From assembly GCA_902761535.1 (NCBI GenBank), contig CACWKS010000002.1:336127-374292 (forward strand): a stretch of 38,166 nt of DNA, read 5' to 3'. The translations under genes were made by a program, and so were the position numbers. Under the pieces are notes generated by a model. The model had not been told where the DNA came from, ran no database searches, and worked only from the letters and a program-made list of their open reading frames with translations. Shown one piece after another: positions 7,499-16,746 of the stretch. The stretch is from an uncultured Pseudomonadota bacterium. Its GTDB lineage: Bacteria; Pseudomonadota; Alphaproteobacteria; RF32; CAG-239. Numbering within the stretch: the first letter of the stretch is position 1; the number at the start of each line of letters is the position of its first letter.

Positions 7499-9667
7499 TT
7501 ATTTAGCCAAACCCAACTCTTCCATAACTTGTTTTTTCAAGGTAACATTATCGGCTTTACCGGTAGCAAAAGTAGGCAATTCTTTATGTATTAATATAAC
7601 TCTCGGCAAATACAACTCCGGCAAACCGTTTTGTTTGATATAAGCATGCAGTCTGTCAGAAGTAGCCTTTTTATTAGTAGTCACTAATACCACCTGTTCG
7701 CCTTTGGTTTCATGTGGCACAGCTACCACACCGTAATCAAACTCTCCATCTTTTTCAAAAGCTCTTACAATAGTTTCCAAAACCGCATTCAATGATACCA
7801 TTTCCCCGCCGACTTTTGCAAATCTCTTTATTCTGTCGCGAATATACATAAAACCTATATCATCAATATCAACCACATCACCGGTATGATACCATCCGTC
7901 TTTCAGAGGCACCAAAACACCGGGATTATCAGGCATTATATATCCTTTCATAACATTAGGACCCTTAACACACAATTCTCCGCCTTTTTCGATTCCGTCA
8001 ACCGGCAGCAGTTTATACTGAATCTTCGGCAATAATTTTCCGATTGAACCGAAACGATTGAAAATATGATTATTAGCACATATTACCGGAGAACACTCGG
8101 TAGCCCCGTAACCTTCTTTTATACTGACGCCTAATCTCTCGCCCCATAAATTGCGCGTATCCGGTTTAATTGCTTCAGCACCTCCCACCATGACTCTGAC
8201 ATGATTAAAATCCATAGGATTGGCAATCTTAGCATAACCGCGGAAAAAGGTATCTGTTCCCACCAACAAGGTAGTCCCGATTTCATAAGACAATTCTGCA
8301 ATAATACGATAATGCAACGGTGACGGATATAAAAACAACTTACACCCTCTGAATACCGGAAACAATGTTCCTACCGACAATCCGAAGGAATGAAACATCG
8401 GCAAAGCATTAAGCATCACATCATTAACATTGCAACTGTATATACAAGATATTTGATCAACATTGGAAATAACATTGGCATGGCTCAATACTACTGCCTT
8501 CGGTGCTCCCTCAGAACCGGAAGTAAACAATACTACCGCTTCTTTATCGCCCCCCACCGGATGAGGTACCCGTTTAACTTTATAACGAATATATGCTTCC
8601 AATTTATCACGCAAAGTAATATATTTGCGCAAATCCTCCAAAAAGAAAATTTCATAACCGGCATCACGCAAATCATCAACAACGCTTTCCATCTTGGCAT
8701 TACGAATAAAATTATAGGAAGTCACAATTAATCTGACTTTAGCCGTATTACACATCGAAACCATATTTTTGGCACCAACTGAAAAATTCAACATCACCGG
8801 CACCCGTTCATAAGCTGACAATCCGAAAAATGTACATACGGTAGCTAATGCATTAGGCAACAATAAAGCAACTCTCTCACCCGGAGCAGTTCTTTTCTTA
8901 AAAAATCGTCCTAATACAAAAGATTTTACCACTAAATCAAGATAAGACTGCGGAACTCGATTAATATCTTCAAAAAATTTCGGTCTGGTGAACAAACCGC
9001 GTTTAGAATGCACTTTTGCCGATTTCATCAACATACCGAATAGCGATATATCTCCGTTATTAATCGCCTCAAAACACATATCACGCATAATCATATAAAT
9101 CTCATTACTGATGTGATCGCGTTGATGACGCAAATTATCTTTCAACTTAAACTTAATCGGCTTTTTAACCGTAATGGTAATTTTAGGCAACGGACGATGC
9201 GGCAATTTTCCTTTTGTCTTTGAAAAATAACCGAACTGTGGTCCGTCAATCCATACCGGCACCACCGGAGCATTTGATTTATCCGCAGCCAATCCCGGTG
9301 CTTCGTAAATTTTCATCAATCCGCCGTTTTCGGTCATTCTGCCTTCGGGAAACATCACACAACGACGTCCAGAATCAATTTTAGCAATCAATTCCTTCAA
9401 ATCTGCCGGCTCAATCATATTAAACGGCATAATATCAGCAGCCCGCATAAAAAATCTCACCCATTTGTTCCTGTATAAATGCCCGTTAAGTGCAAAAATA
9501 GGGTCACCCGGCAAAAAAGCAAACAGCATTATCGGATCCAAATAAGAAACATGATTGGAAATATAAACCGCCTTGGTCGGCAATTTATTAGCATCAAATT
9601 GAATATTGCATCTTACTTTCAACAAAGTAAACAATAAGCGCAAAACAAACCTAACAACATTTCTCAA
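7499..9667 (-). CDS. aas: Bifunctional acyl-ACP synthetase / lysophospholipid acyltransferase (Aas-like)
   Basis: A fusion of a PlsC-type acyltransferase and an AMP-forming acyl ligase. Such proteins activate exogenous fatty acids and re-acylate lysophospholipids at the inner membrane. From the TTG start the N-terminal domain has HX4D (H39-D44 in NHVSYLD) and FPEG (106-109). The ligase domain has the P-loop LFTSGSEGAPKAVVLSH (about 378-396), GYGATECSP (about 519-528) and the hinge/catalytic region GWYHTGDV...RIKRFAKVGGEMVSL. Length 722 aa, against 719 for E. coli Aas. The open frame reaches ATG 9718, but no ribosome binding site precedes it, whereas a perfect GGAGG lies eight bases before TTG 9667. 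It is divergent from a CecR-type regulator, with an operator-like palindrome between. Confidence 0.92.
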   Translation of the reverse strand: MRNVVRFVLRLLFTLLKVRCNIQFDANKLPTKAVYISNHVSYLDPIMLFAFLPGDPIFALNGHLYRNKWVRFFMRAADIMPFNMIEPADLKELIAKIDSGRRCVMFPEGRMTENGGLMKIYEAPGLAADKSNAPVVPVWIDGPQFGYFSKTKGKLPHRPLPKITITVKKPIKFKLKDNLRHQRDHISNEIYMIMRDMCFEAINNGDISLFGMLMKSAKVHSKRGLFTRPKFFEDINRVPQSYLDLVVKSFVLGRFFKKRTAPGERVALLLPNALATVCTFFGLSAYERVPVMLNFSVGAKNMVSMCNTAKVRLIVTSYNFIRNAKMESVVDDLRDAGYEIFFLEDLRKYITLRDKLEAYIRYKVKRVPHPVGGDKEAVVLFTSGSEGAPKAVVLSHANVISNVDQISCIYSCNVNDVMLNALPMFHSFGLSVGTLFPVFRGCKLFLYPSPLHYRIIAELSYEIGTTLLVGTDTFFRGYAKIANPMDFNHVRVMVGGAEAIKPDTRNLWGERLGVSIKEGYGATECSPVICANNHIFNRFGSIGKLLPKIQYKLLPVDGIEKGGELCVKGPNVMKGYIMPDNPGVLVPLKDGWYHTGDVVDIDDIGFMYIRDRIKRFAKVGGEMVSLNAVLETIVRAFEKDGEFDYGVVAVPHETKGEQVVLVTTNKKATSDRLHAYIKQNGLPELYLPRVILIHKELPTFATGKADNVTLKKQVMEELGLAK

Positions 9668-9771
9668 CTTATAGTCCTCCGACAATTTTCGTTGTCCCTC
9701 TTCTACCCTAAAAACCATAGTCTGTAAAGCAAAATTTTAACTATTACCACATTGTCGGATTCGTTTTTAAG

Positions 9772-9783
9772 TCAATCGATTGA
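9772..9783. promoter_or_regulatory. Putative CecR operator in the aas/regulator intergenic region
   Basis: The perfect 12-bp palindrome TCAATCGATTGA lies between the divergent aas and TetR-family genes. The same 12-mer recurs in front of fadL at 10563-10574. TetR-family proteins bind such inverted repeats as dimers and commonly regulate their neighbours, so this is the likely operator. The region from 9668 to 9888 holds no other gene. Confidence 0.7.
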
Positions 9784-9888
9784 TTTTATTATATTTTCGC
9801 AAAAAAATCCCTTAGTGGATAAAATTTTAGTTGTAATTTCAAACAAATAATACATAATACGGCTCAACAATTTAAACAGAGAAAAAAC

Positions 9889-10539
9889 ATGCCTAACGAT
9901 TCTAAAGCCAAACTATTACTCAGCGCCTTCGAAGAATTTGCCAAAAACGGTTTTTTCGGGGCTTCAACACGTGATATTGCCGCCAAGGCCAATATCAATA
10001 TATCTTCAATTCTTTATTATTTCGGCGGTAAAAAAGGTATCTATACCGCCGCCTTAAAAAACATTGTTAATGTAGTCAACGACATGACTGCTGATTTGAC
10101 TGCCCAATATATGGTAGTTCAAAAAAGCGAAAATCAACAGGACGCAGCTCGTCTCTTAAAAGATTTTATGCAGCGTTTTTTGATGATTATTTGCTCCGAA
10201 ACATTATCCATTGACATGAAAAAAGTTTTTTTAAGCGAATATTCTTGCCCGTCTGATGAATTTTCGATTCTTTATGATGAGCTGATTCGCCCCTTTCATG
10301 ACAAGATTTCAACTCTGCTTCATTGGGCATCAAACAAAAAAATATCAATCAAAGATTGCTATTTCTATGTAATTACTTTATTTTCAACCTTTTTCGTCTT
10401 TGTTTCGCGCGAAGATAATATTTGCAAAATTATGGAATGGAATAAAGCCGATGAGAAAGTTTTGGACAAGTTATTAAATTATACCAACAAACAGATAGAC
10501 TTTATTTTATCGGCATTTTCTCAAGATTCAAAAAATTAA
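9889..10539 (+). CDS. TetR-family transcriptional regulator, CecR/CerR type
   Basis: A 216-aa repressor. The TetR helix-turn-helix covers about residues 8-55: LLLSAFEEFAKNGFFGASTRDIAAKANINISSI, ending in the recognition helix and the family block LYYFGGKKGIYTAAL. The YYFGGKxGLY variant and the overall length point to the CecR/CerR (YbiH-like) branch. The C-terminal domain is helical and probably binds a fatty-acid-related ligand; that is inferred from its neighbours aas and fadL, not from any residue I can identify. It sits between the two putative target genes, each with a TCAATCGATTGA site. Confidence 0.85.
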   Translation: MPNDSKAKLLLSAFEEFAKNGFFGASTRDIAAKANINISSILYYFGGKKGIYTAALKNIVNVVNDMTADLTAQYMVVQKSENQQDAARLLKDFMQRFLMIICSETLSIDMKKVFLSEYSCPSDEFSILYDELIRPFHDKISTLLHWASNKKISIKDCYFYVITLFSTFFVFVSREDNICKIMEWNKADEKVLDKLLNYTNKQIDFILSAFSQDSKN

Positions 10540-10540
10540 T

Positions 10541-10603
10541 TCAATCATTTGATTAAAATTATTCAATCGATTGATTGACATTTAATTTTTTTTAATTTAT
10601 AAC
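10541..10603 (+). promoter_or_regulatory. fadL promoter with two CecR operator-like sites
   Basis: A near-consensus promoter is present: TTGACA at 10575-10580, a 17-bp spacer and TATAAC at 10598-10603. The perfect palindrome TCAATCGATTGA (10563-10574) abuts the -35 box. A degenerate copy, TCAATCATTTGA, lies at 10541-10552, 22 bp upstream (two helical turns, centre to centre). Binding of a TetR-type dimer here would block RNA polymerase. Confidence 0.75.
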
Positions 10604-10641
10604 TCCTTTCGTACTTTGAAACTTTATAAGGAGTTTATAAA

Positions 10642-11871
10642 TTGAAAAAATTAGTAACTTTTACTGCTTTAGCCAGTATTTTAGCCATTTCGACCAACGC
10701 AAACGCCGCAGGATTCCAGCTTCGTGAACAATCTGCCGCTGCTCAAGGCAATGCTTTTGCCGGTGCTACTGCCGGTGCTGAAAACCCCTCTTATGCCTTT
10801 TTTAACGTTGCCGGTTTAACCCGTCAAAAAGGCATTCAGGTCAATATCGGCGGAACCTATATTGCTCCTCAAGCCGAAGCCAAAAATATATCCGGAACCG
10901 GTCAAGGTGAAACCGGAGAACAACACAATATTGTTCATGCTGCCATTGCTCCTAACGGCACGGTTTCTTATGAATTGGATGATAAAACCGTTTTAGGTAT
11001 AAATGTCAGCTCTCCTTTCGGCATGATTACCAAATACAACTCCGATTGGATGGGCTCTGCCCATGGCAACACCTCACGTGTTCACACTATCTCCGTTACC
11101 CCTATGGCTGCATATAAGGCAACCGACAAATTATCAATAGGTGCCGGATTTATAGTTGAAAAAGTCCGCGCCCGATTGACCAGCAAAGCCGGAGGAATGT
11201 TTGATACTGCCGTTTATGGTGATACTACCGACATCGGATATCAATTAGGTGCTATGTATGAGCTTAATGACAATACCCGTTTCGGTATTGGCTATCGCAG
11301 TGAAATGAAACACAAGATTAAAGGAAAAATGGATAGTTCTATACCTTCAAGTTTTTATAATCAAAATATTAACTGTGATTTAGACCTTCCTGCCACGTTA
11401 TCATTTGGTGCTTATCACAAACTCAATGATAAATGGGAATTAATGGCAGAATATCAACGCACTTATTGGTCATCTTTTGACCGTTTGAACTTTAATGGTG
11501 AAGATATCCCCGGACGCATCAGCTATGTAAACGAAAAATGGCGTGACACCAATTTCTATGCTTTAGGTGCTTCTTATCAAATCGATAATCAATGGAAAGC
11601 TCGTTTCGGTATTGCTTTTGACCAAGCAGCTGCCCAAAAAGCCGAGCGCACTCCGCGTATTCCCGATTCCGATCGCTTGTGGTATTCCGCCGGCTTAAAT
11701 TATCAATATAATGATAAATTAAGTTTTGATATGGCCTTCACCTATATCAAAGCCAAAGATGCGGTTGTTGATACTCAAAATTCCATCAACCAACACATCC
11801 AACCCCAAGTATATTCCGACTACAAAAACTCGGTTAAGATGTGGGGCTTGTCTTTGAACTACAAGTTCTAA
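10642..11871 (+). CDS. fadL: FadL/OmpP1-family long-chain fatty acid outer-membrane transporter
   Basis: A 409-aa outer-membrane β-barrel for uptake of long-chain fatty acids or other hydrophobic compounds. The signal peptide ends at ANAA (about residue 22). The mature N-terminus AGFQLREQSAAAQGNAFAG is the hallmark of the FadL hatch domain. The barrel ends in an aromatic C-terminal residue (WGLSLNYKF), the usual BAM recognition signal. The start codon is TTG at 10642, supported by AAGGAG (10628-10633) eight bases upstream. It is controlled by its own promoter with operator-like palindromes and followed by a strong terminator. Together with aas it forms a fatty-acid import and activation pair. 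Confidence 0.93.
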   Translation: MKKLVTFTALASILAISTNANAAGFQLREQSAAAQGNAFAGATAGAENPSYAFFNVAGLTRQKGIQVNIGGTYIAPQAEAKNISGTGQGETGEQHNIVHAAIAPNGTVSYELDDKTVLGINVSSPFGMITKYNSDWMGSAHGNTSRVHTISVTPMAAYKATDKLSIGAGFIVEKVRARLTSKAGGMFDTAVYGDTTDIGYQLGAMYELNDNTRFGIGYRSEMKHKIKGKMDSSIPSSFYNQNINCDLDLPATLSFGAYHKLNDKWELMAEYQRTYWSSFDRLNFNGEDIPGRISYVNEKWRDTNFYALGASYQIDNQWKARFGIAFDQAAAQKAERTPRIPDSDRLWYSAGLNYQYNDKLSFDMAFTYIKAKDAVVDTQNSINQHIQPQVYSDYKNSVKMWGLSLNYKF

Positions 11872-11893
11872 GAAATATCCCAAGTCTCCTTTT

Positions 11894-11925
11894 AGTGCCT
11901 TTGACATCCCGTCAAAGGCACTTTT
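11894..11925 (+). terminator. Intrinsic terminator after fadL
   Basis: Perfect 12-bp stem AGTGCCTTTGAC (11894-11905) with its complement at 11911-11922, a 5-nt loop and then a T-rich stretch. Confidence 0.9.
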
Positions 11926-11987
11926 ACTTTTTATTAAATTATAAATAATATTATCAATTTGTGACTTTATCAAACGGAGAACTATCA

Positions 11988-12203
11988 ATGAAAGAATATC
12001 GTGTTTTTTTATATACCGAAGGCATTATATCAAGTATTTTCTTAAACGGAGGCAAAGTAAATCCTGTTCGTCTTACCAACGTACTAAACGAATTTGCTCG
12101 TGAGGGTTGGGAGGTTAAAACCATGGAACGCGAAAACCGTCGCACCTTACTGTTTTTTGCCCGCGAAGCCTTTATTTTTGTCTTGGAAAGAGAGATACAA
12201 TAA
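11988..12203 (+). CDS. DUF4177-like small protein
   Basis: A 71-aa protein starting MKEYRVFLYTEG. Its core, in which the sequence LNEFAREGWEVKTMERE is followed by a β-strand LLFFAREAFIFVLERE, matches the common DUF4177 pattern ("LNxLGxEGWEL"). The function of this family is unknown. ATG 11988 has GGAG eight bases upstream; the open frame begins at a GTG nine codons earlier that has no such box. The stop codon overlaps the next ATG (TAATG), so the two genes are translationally coupled. Confidence 0.75.
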   Translation: MKEYRVFLYTEGIISSIFLNGGKVNPVRLTNVLNEFAREGWEVKTMERENRRTLLFFAREAFIFVLEREIQ

Positions 12204-12424
12204 TGAAAATTTCACCATTTAAAATTACTGCTTTCAGCCTGTGTGTTGCCTATGCAATATTTGCCCTGATTGCACTATGGTTTGATGATCTGATCAATGC
12301 GGAGATATTTTTCAAAGTAACTGTGTCTTTTGCAATCATCGCCGCTGTTATGACAATATATTATCTGTTATATCACCTCAACTCCGAAAAAGAATTGAAA
12401 AAGAAAAACTACATCAAAGACTGA
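12203..12424 (+). CDS. Small two-helix membrane protein
   Basis: A 73-aa protein with two predicted membrane helices (about residues 8-27 and 36-58) and a short, Lys-rich tail that should lie in the cytoplasm. Its start overlaps the stop of the DUF4177 gene by one base, so both are made from one message. I do not recognise the family; a partnership with the DUF4177 protein at the membrane is a guess from the coupling. Confidence 0.75.
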   Translation: MKISPFKITAFSLCVAYAIFALIALWFDDLINAEIFFKVTVSFAIIAAVMTIYYLLYHLNSEKELKKKNYIKD

Positions 12425-12486
12425 CTGCAGGCAAACAATATTAAAATTATAATCAGCACAAAAGCAATTTTTCCCATATTGCTCAT

Positions 12487-12525
12487 TAAAAATATCCCCT
12501 TTATGACACACCATAAAGGGGATAT
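12487..12525 (-). terminator. Intrinsic terminator after lexA
   Basis: Perfect 14-bp stem (12492-12505 with 12512-12525) around an ACACAC loop. The T run follows on the minus strand (A's at about 12487-12492), so it serves lexA. It may also stop the convergent DUF4177 operon. Confidence 0.85.
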
Positions 12526-12549
12526 ACGCTTGTTCAAACAATTTTCAAT

Positions 12550-13188
12550 TTAGTGATAAGTTCTAATCAACGAGCTCAAAACACCTTGTATTTTTACCCT
12601 TCCCGCTGCCAATCTGCGCGTCTGATAAGCACTGTTTTGCGGGATTAATTCAATATAAGCTCCGCTTTTCTTAATTTTTTTCAAGGTTGCCTCGTTATTA
12701 TCAACCAAAGCCACTACTATATCACCGTTATTGGCTGTTGAAGCACGTTTAATAATTACGGTATCACCATCCATAATTCCCGCTTCTACCATTGAATCCC
12801 CTTCTATGGTCAAAGCATAATAATCACCGCCATACACCAAAGCCGCCGGCACACTGAGTTTATCATTTTCATTAGCTATAGCTTCAATCGGTGTACCTGC
12901 GGCAATTTTACCATATAATGGTATTTCCATCGATGGTGTCGCTTTTTCTACCGGAACTGCATTGGTCGGTTTTACTTTAGGCAACCGCAAAACTTCCAAA
13001 GCTCTAGCCTTATGCGGCAACTTACGCACAAAATTTCGCTCTACCAAAGCATCAATCAATGCATGTATCCCTGATTTTGATTTTAACCCGATGGCATTTC
13101 TCATTTCATCAAATGACGGACAACAACCGGTTTCACGAATAGTCTTATGGATAAACAATAACAGGTTATATTGCTTAGGCGTTAACAT
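12550..13188 (-). CDS. lexA: SOS repressor LexA
   Basis: A 212-aa self-cleaving repressor of the DNA-damage response. The N-terminal winged helix has LTPKQYNLLLFIHKTI and the recognition region PSFDEMRNAIGLKSKSGIHALI. The cleavage site is A97-G98 in KIAAGTPIEA. The S24-like peptidase dyad is S132 (EGDSMVEAGI) and K170 (EATLKK). The start is ATG 13188, with AGGAG seven bases upstream; the open frame extends seven codons further without support. It is autoregulated, since a GTTC-N7-GTTC box lies 26 bp upstream, the form used by alphaproteobacterial LexA. Confidence 0.96.
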   Translation of the reverse strand: MLTPKQYNLLLFIHKTIRETGCCPSFDEMRNAIGLKSKSGIHALIDALVERNFVRKLPHKARALEVLRLPKVKPTNAVPVEKATPSMEIPLYGKIAAGTPIEAIANENDKLSVPAALVYGGDYYALTIEGDSMVEAGIMDGDTVIIKRASTANNGDIVVALVDNNEATLKKIKKSGAYIELIPQNSAYQTRRLAAGRVKIQGVLSSLIRTYH

Positions 13189-13213
13189 TGATAAACTCCT
13201 TAAAATCAAACTT

Positions 13214-13228
13214 GTTCTACTTTAGTTC
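13214..13228. promoter_or_regulatory. LexA operator (SOS box, GTTC-N7-GTTC)
   Basis: GTTC at 13214-13217, seven bases, then GTTC at 13225-13228. This direct repeat is the known alphaproteobacterial LexA binding site. It lies between lexA and the pilin-like gene, so it should control lexA and could also affect the divergent promoter. Confidence 0.88.
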
Positions 13229-13385
13229 TGTTAATCGGTATTTGTCAAGCTTAAAATAATTTTATTTTTTATCTTTTACTCTTATCACCAAATTTGTGCA
13301 TTTAGTAAAAAAAAATATTGTTTACAAAAATTAATAAGATAATATACCCAACATAGATTTGCTTTAAATTTAAGGAGAAAATACG

Positions 13386-13955
13386 ATGAGTCAAACAAAT
13401 ACCTTACCTATCACAAATAACCAGTCAGGGCGTTCAATGATTGAAATGTTGGGTGTTTTGGCAATTATCGGCGTTTTGTCGGTCGGTGGTATTGCAGGTT
13501 ATTCCAAAGCGATGTCAAAGTATAAATTTACTAAAGCCCAAGATCAAATCACCATGTTATTAATGAATATTCGTACTGCTTATGCTTCTTATCCTAACTA
13601 TAGCGGATTAACAACTTCATCGGCAGCCGAGTTTAATTTTGTTCCCAACGAAATGGTTATTCGATCAGGAAGCTCCCATGTTACGATGAATCATGCTTTC
13701 GGTGGGGAAGGTTTTGTAGAATCATGTGATAGTAATAAAGTTGATTGCGGCAGTTATAATACAAATAAATATTTTGGCATCAAAATAACCGGTCTTAGTG
13801 CTGATGCTTGCCGCTCCTTAGCTTCATCAGATTGGGGAGCTGACGGTTTAATCAGCATGAGAGTAAATAACACCCCAAAATCAATACCTTTGAATATAGG
13901 AGATACAGGTTGTCTTACCGGTAATGCTAATTATATCACTTGGGTATATTTCTAG
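13386..13955 (+). CDS. Type IV pilin-like protein (PilS/prepilin-type N-terminus)
   Basis: A 189-aa secreted or pilus-like protein. A prepilin leader ends at Gly in SGRSMIEMLG: cleavage after G leaves Arg at +1 and the required Glu at +5. The hydrophobic assembly helix follows (MIEMLGVLAIIGVLSVGGIAGY), then an amphipathic helix and a globular C-terminal domain with four cysteines. The N-terminal block resembles PilS-type pilins of thin or conjugative pili. No assembly genes are near. AAGGAG precedes the ATG. A weak promoter may be present (TTGTTT, 16 bp, TAATAT, ending near 13345). A strong terminator follows, so the gene is monocistronic. Confidence 0.8.
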   Translation: MSQTNTLPITNNQSGRSMIEMLGVLAIIGVLSVGGIAGYSKAMSKYKFTKAQDQITMLLMNIRTAYASYPNYSGLTTSSAAEFNFVPNEMVIRSGSSHVTMNHAFGGEGFVESCDSNKVDCGSYNTNKYFGIKITGLSADACRSLASSDWGADGLISMRVNNTPKSIPLNIGDTGCLTGNANYITWVYF

Positions 13956-13973
13956 CACCGATGATTTACCATC

Positions 13974-14007
13974 AAACTCGCCGATTATTTTTTCGGCGAG
14001 TTTTTTT
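13974..14007 (+). terminator. Intrinsic terminator after the pilin-like gene
   Basis: Perfect 11-bp stem AAACTCGCCGA (13974-13984) with its complement at 13993-14003, and T's to 14007. Confidence 0.92.
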
Positions 14008-14033
14008 ATATAAACTTTATTTGCATTTTTTAT

Positions 14034-14062
14034 TTGAAAATAAAATTAGTTACTATTATAGT
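14034..14062 (+). promoter_or_regulatory. Promoter for lysS
   Basis: TTGAAA at 14034-14039, a 17-bp spacer and TATAGT at 14057-14062. The lysS ATG follows at 14103 with AGGA upstream. Confidence 0.6.
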
Positions 14063-14102
14063 AAGAAAAGTTTTTTAAATAATGTTACAATAGGAATATG
14101 AA

Positions 14103-15575
14103 ATGTCTAACGAAACTAACATTCATCGCGAATCTCGCTTAAACAAACTGCACAATTTACAAGAAAAAGGTTATAATCCTTATCCTTATTGCTTTAAGCC
14201 CAATGCTCAAGCTGCCGATTTACAGGAAAAATATAAAGATTTGGAAGCCGGAGCCGATACGCAGGATCGCGTCACCATTGCCGGTCGTGCTATGGCTGTA
14301 CGCAACAACGGGATGTTTATTGATGTAAAAGATTACAGCGGCAAAATTCAAGCTTTTTGCCATAAAAATCATTTACCGGAAGAAGATTTGGGACGTCTTA
14401 AAGATTTGGATGTCGGCGATATTGTTGGTATTTCCGGTTACGTTCGTCGCACTCCGCGCGGTGAACTGTCCATTGCCGCCGAACATTTTGATATCATTTC
14501 CAAATCTCTTCAAGCTTTGCCGGAAAAATTCCACGGTCTGACCGATATGGATGCTCGTTATCGTCAGCGTTATGTAGATTTTATCATGAATGATGACAGC
14601 AAAGCTGTTTATCGCAAGCGTTGTGAAATTATTTCCGCAGTACGTCGTTATTTCGAAGAAAATAACTTCTTGGAAGTCGAAACTCCGATGTTACACCCGA
14701 TTATGGGCGGAGCTTCGGCAAAACCTTTCATAACCCATCACAATACTTTGGATATGGATTTATATCTGCGTATTGCCCCTGAATTATATTTAAAAAAATT
14801 GGTTGTCGGTGGATTCGATCGTGTATTTGAGATTGGTCGCAATTTCCGCAATGAAGGCATTGATAAAACTCACAATCCTGAATTTACGGCATTGGAAGCT
14901 TATCAAGCTTATGCCGACTATAATGATATGGCAGAACTGATTCCCAACTTGTTGCGTTATGTTGCTCAAAAAGTTTTAGGCACCACCACAATCAATGTTA
15001 ACGGCAACGAAATTGACTTAAGCAAACCTTTTGCTCGTAAATCAATGATTGATTTGGTAAAAGAAGCAACCGGTGCCGATTTTATGCAAGCCGCCAATTT
15101 GGAAGAAGCCGTTGCCATGGCCAAGTCAATCGGAGTCGATGCCTCAGCTTGCATTTCTTGGGGCAAGGTCATCTCTGAGGTATTTGATGCCAAAGTTGAA
15201 CCAGGTTTAGTCCAACCGATTTTAGTAATGGATATGCCGCGTGATATTTCACCTCTTGCCAAGACGCATCGCACCAATCCGCGTTTAGTCGAACATTTTG
15301 ATGCTTATGTCGGAGGCATGGAAGTAGGATGTGCTTATTCCGAATTATCCAATCCTTTGGAGCAACGTGAAAGATTTGAAGCTCAAACTAAAGATCGCGA
15401 AAAAGGCGATGATGAAGCCCAAATGCTTGATGAAGATTTCATAAATGCTTTGGAAAACGGCTTTCCTCCTACCGGCGGTATGGGTATGGGATTGGACAGA
15501 TTGGCGATTCTCTTAACCGGAGCTGAAACCATTCGCGATGTTATAGCTTTCCCAACTTTACGTAAAAAAGATTAA
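14103..15575 (+). CDS. lysS: Lysyl-tRNA synthetase, class II
   Basis: A 490-aa cytosolic enzyme that charges tRNA-Lys. The N-terminal OB-fold anticodon-binding domain ([21 protein letters not shown], about residues 58-78) is followed by a class II catalytic core. Motif 2 is [21 protein letters not shown] and motif 3 is [14 protein letters not shown] near the C-terminus. Length and motif order match bacterial LysS. It has its own promoter. The deacetylase gene begins four bases after the stop, so the two probably share a transcript. Confidence 0.97.
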   Translation: MSNETNIHRESRLNKLHNLQEKGYNPYPYCFKPNAQAADLQEKYKDLEAGADTQDRVTIAGRAMAVRNNGMFIDVKDYSGKIQAFCHKNHLPEEDLGRLKDLDVGDIVGISGYVRRTPRGELSIAAEHFDIISKSLQALPEKFHGLTDMDARYRQRYVDFIMNDDSKAVYRKRCEIISAVRRYFEENNFLEVETPMLHPIMGGASAKPFITHHNTLDMDLYLRIAPELYLKKLVVGGFDRVFEIGRNFRNEGIDKTHNPEFTALEAYQAYADYNDMAELIPNLLRYVAQKVLGTTTINVNGNEIDLSKPFARKSMIDLVKEATGADFMQAANLEEAVAMAKSIGVDASACISWGKVISEVFDAKVEPGLVQPILVMDMPRDISPLAKTHRTNPRLVEHFDAYVGGMEVGCAYSELSNPLEQRERFEAQTKDREKGDDEAQMLDEDFINALENGFPPTGGMGMGLDRLAILLTGAETIRDVIAFPTLRKKD

Positions 15576-15579
15576 AGCC

Positions 15580-16698
15580 TTGCCGAAACTGACCGCCTCC
15601 CAAATTAAATTACTGCTGATAAAATGCGCACATCTGTTAGCAGCGGTGGCGGTTTTGTTTTTCTTGGCAATATATTTTGACACGGAGGATAATTCGACTT
15701 CAATTTCTACACCTCCGACCGATAATGTATCACCTCCGCGTCCCGTTGATACTCATCAAGGATCTTTTATGGAAAACACTTCGCTGGAAAATATAATCTC
15801 AAGCGGAAATATAATCCTTAACGAAAAAACGCTGAATGATAATCCTTCGGATGAAATTACCTTAGCGGCAGAAACCGGAAGTTCAACCTCCTTGCCTTAT
15901 CAAGGCGACACAGCTCAAATATATGAAGAACTCTACGAAGAAACCATCCCCGATGATATTATTGATGAAAACACCATCTTAAATCACACCGATGATGCTG
16001 CCGTCTCCCCTGCCCCTTTAATTCATAAATTACCGCTTATAACCATAGTAATTGATGACATGGGAATAAACTCACAAAAGACTAAAGAAATAAGTTCGCT
16101 CAAATACCCTTTGACAACATCTTTTTTAAGTTATGCATCAAATCTGAACAGCAAAATTGAATATTCCTTAGCGTCCGGACACGAAATTATGCTCCACGCA
16201 CCTATGGAAGCGTTAGGAAATGTCAATTGCGGCCCCGATGCCTTAACTACTGCCATGTCATTACAAGAAATTAAAGACAACCTCAAAATAATGTTGGATA
16301 AAGTCAAACCTATCAAAGGTATCAACAACCATATGGGAAGCAAATTAACTCAAGATTCGGAACGTATGACCGCGGTTATGGAAGTTTTAAAAGAACGAGG
16401 ATTATATTTTTTGGATTCTAAAACCTCGGCTCAATCAATTGCCGGCGATATTGCTGATGAAATCGGCATCCCTCATGCCTCACGCAATGTATTTTTAGAT
16501 AATAATAATGATAAAGAATATATTTTAGGACAATTAAAACTCACCGAAGAAATTGCCTTGAGAAACGGCTATGCTATCGCTATCGGTCACCCCAAAAGCA
16601 AAACCATCGAAGCATTACAAGAATGGCTCCCCGCTCTTGCCGATAAAGACCTGGAACTGGTTCACTTGAGTGAAATAATCAATATATTAAATCTGTAA
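15580..16698 (+). CDS. Divergent polysaccharide deacetylase family protein (YibQ-like)
   Basis: A 372-aa protein with one N-terminal membrane helix (about residues 10-33), an acidic Ser/Thr-rich periplasmic linker to about residue 145, and a C-terminal deacetylase-like domain. That domain has ITIVIDDMGI (the metal-site DD), HEIMLHAPMEA, INNHMGSKLT and AIAIGHPKSKTIEAL, all typical of the divergent polysaccharide deacetylase family. The true substrate of this family is not known; cell-wall glycans are suspected. The start is TTG 15580, directly after lysS. The next ATG lies past the membrane helix, so the TTG is preferred despite a weak ribosome binding site. Confidence 0.88.
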   Translation: MPKLTASQIKLLLIKCAHLLAAVAVLFFLAIYFDTEDNSTSISTPPTDNVSPPRPVDTHQGSFMENTSLENIISSGNIILNEKTLNDNPSDEITLAAETGSSTSLPYQGDTAQIYEELYEETIPDDIIDENTILNHTDDAAVSPAPLIHKLPLITIVIDDMGINSQKTKEISSLKYPLTTSFLSYASNLNSKIEYSLASGHEIMLHAPMEALGNVNCGPDALTTAMSLQEIKDNLKIMLDKVKPIKGINNHMGSKLTQDSERMTAVMEVLKERGLYFLDSKTSAQSIAGDIADEIGIPHASRNVFLDNNNDKEYILGQLKLTEEIALRNGYAIAIGHPKSKTIEALQEWLPALADKDLELVHLSEIINILNL

Positions 16699-16746
16699 TT
16701 GATTATGCTTTTTTAAATAAAAATAAACTTAACCTAAAAAAAACTC

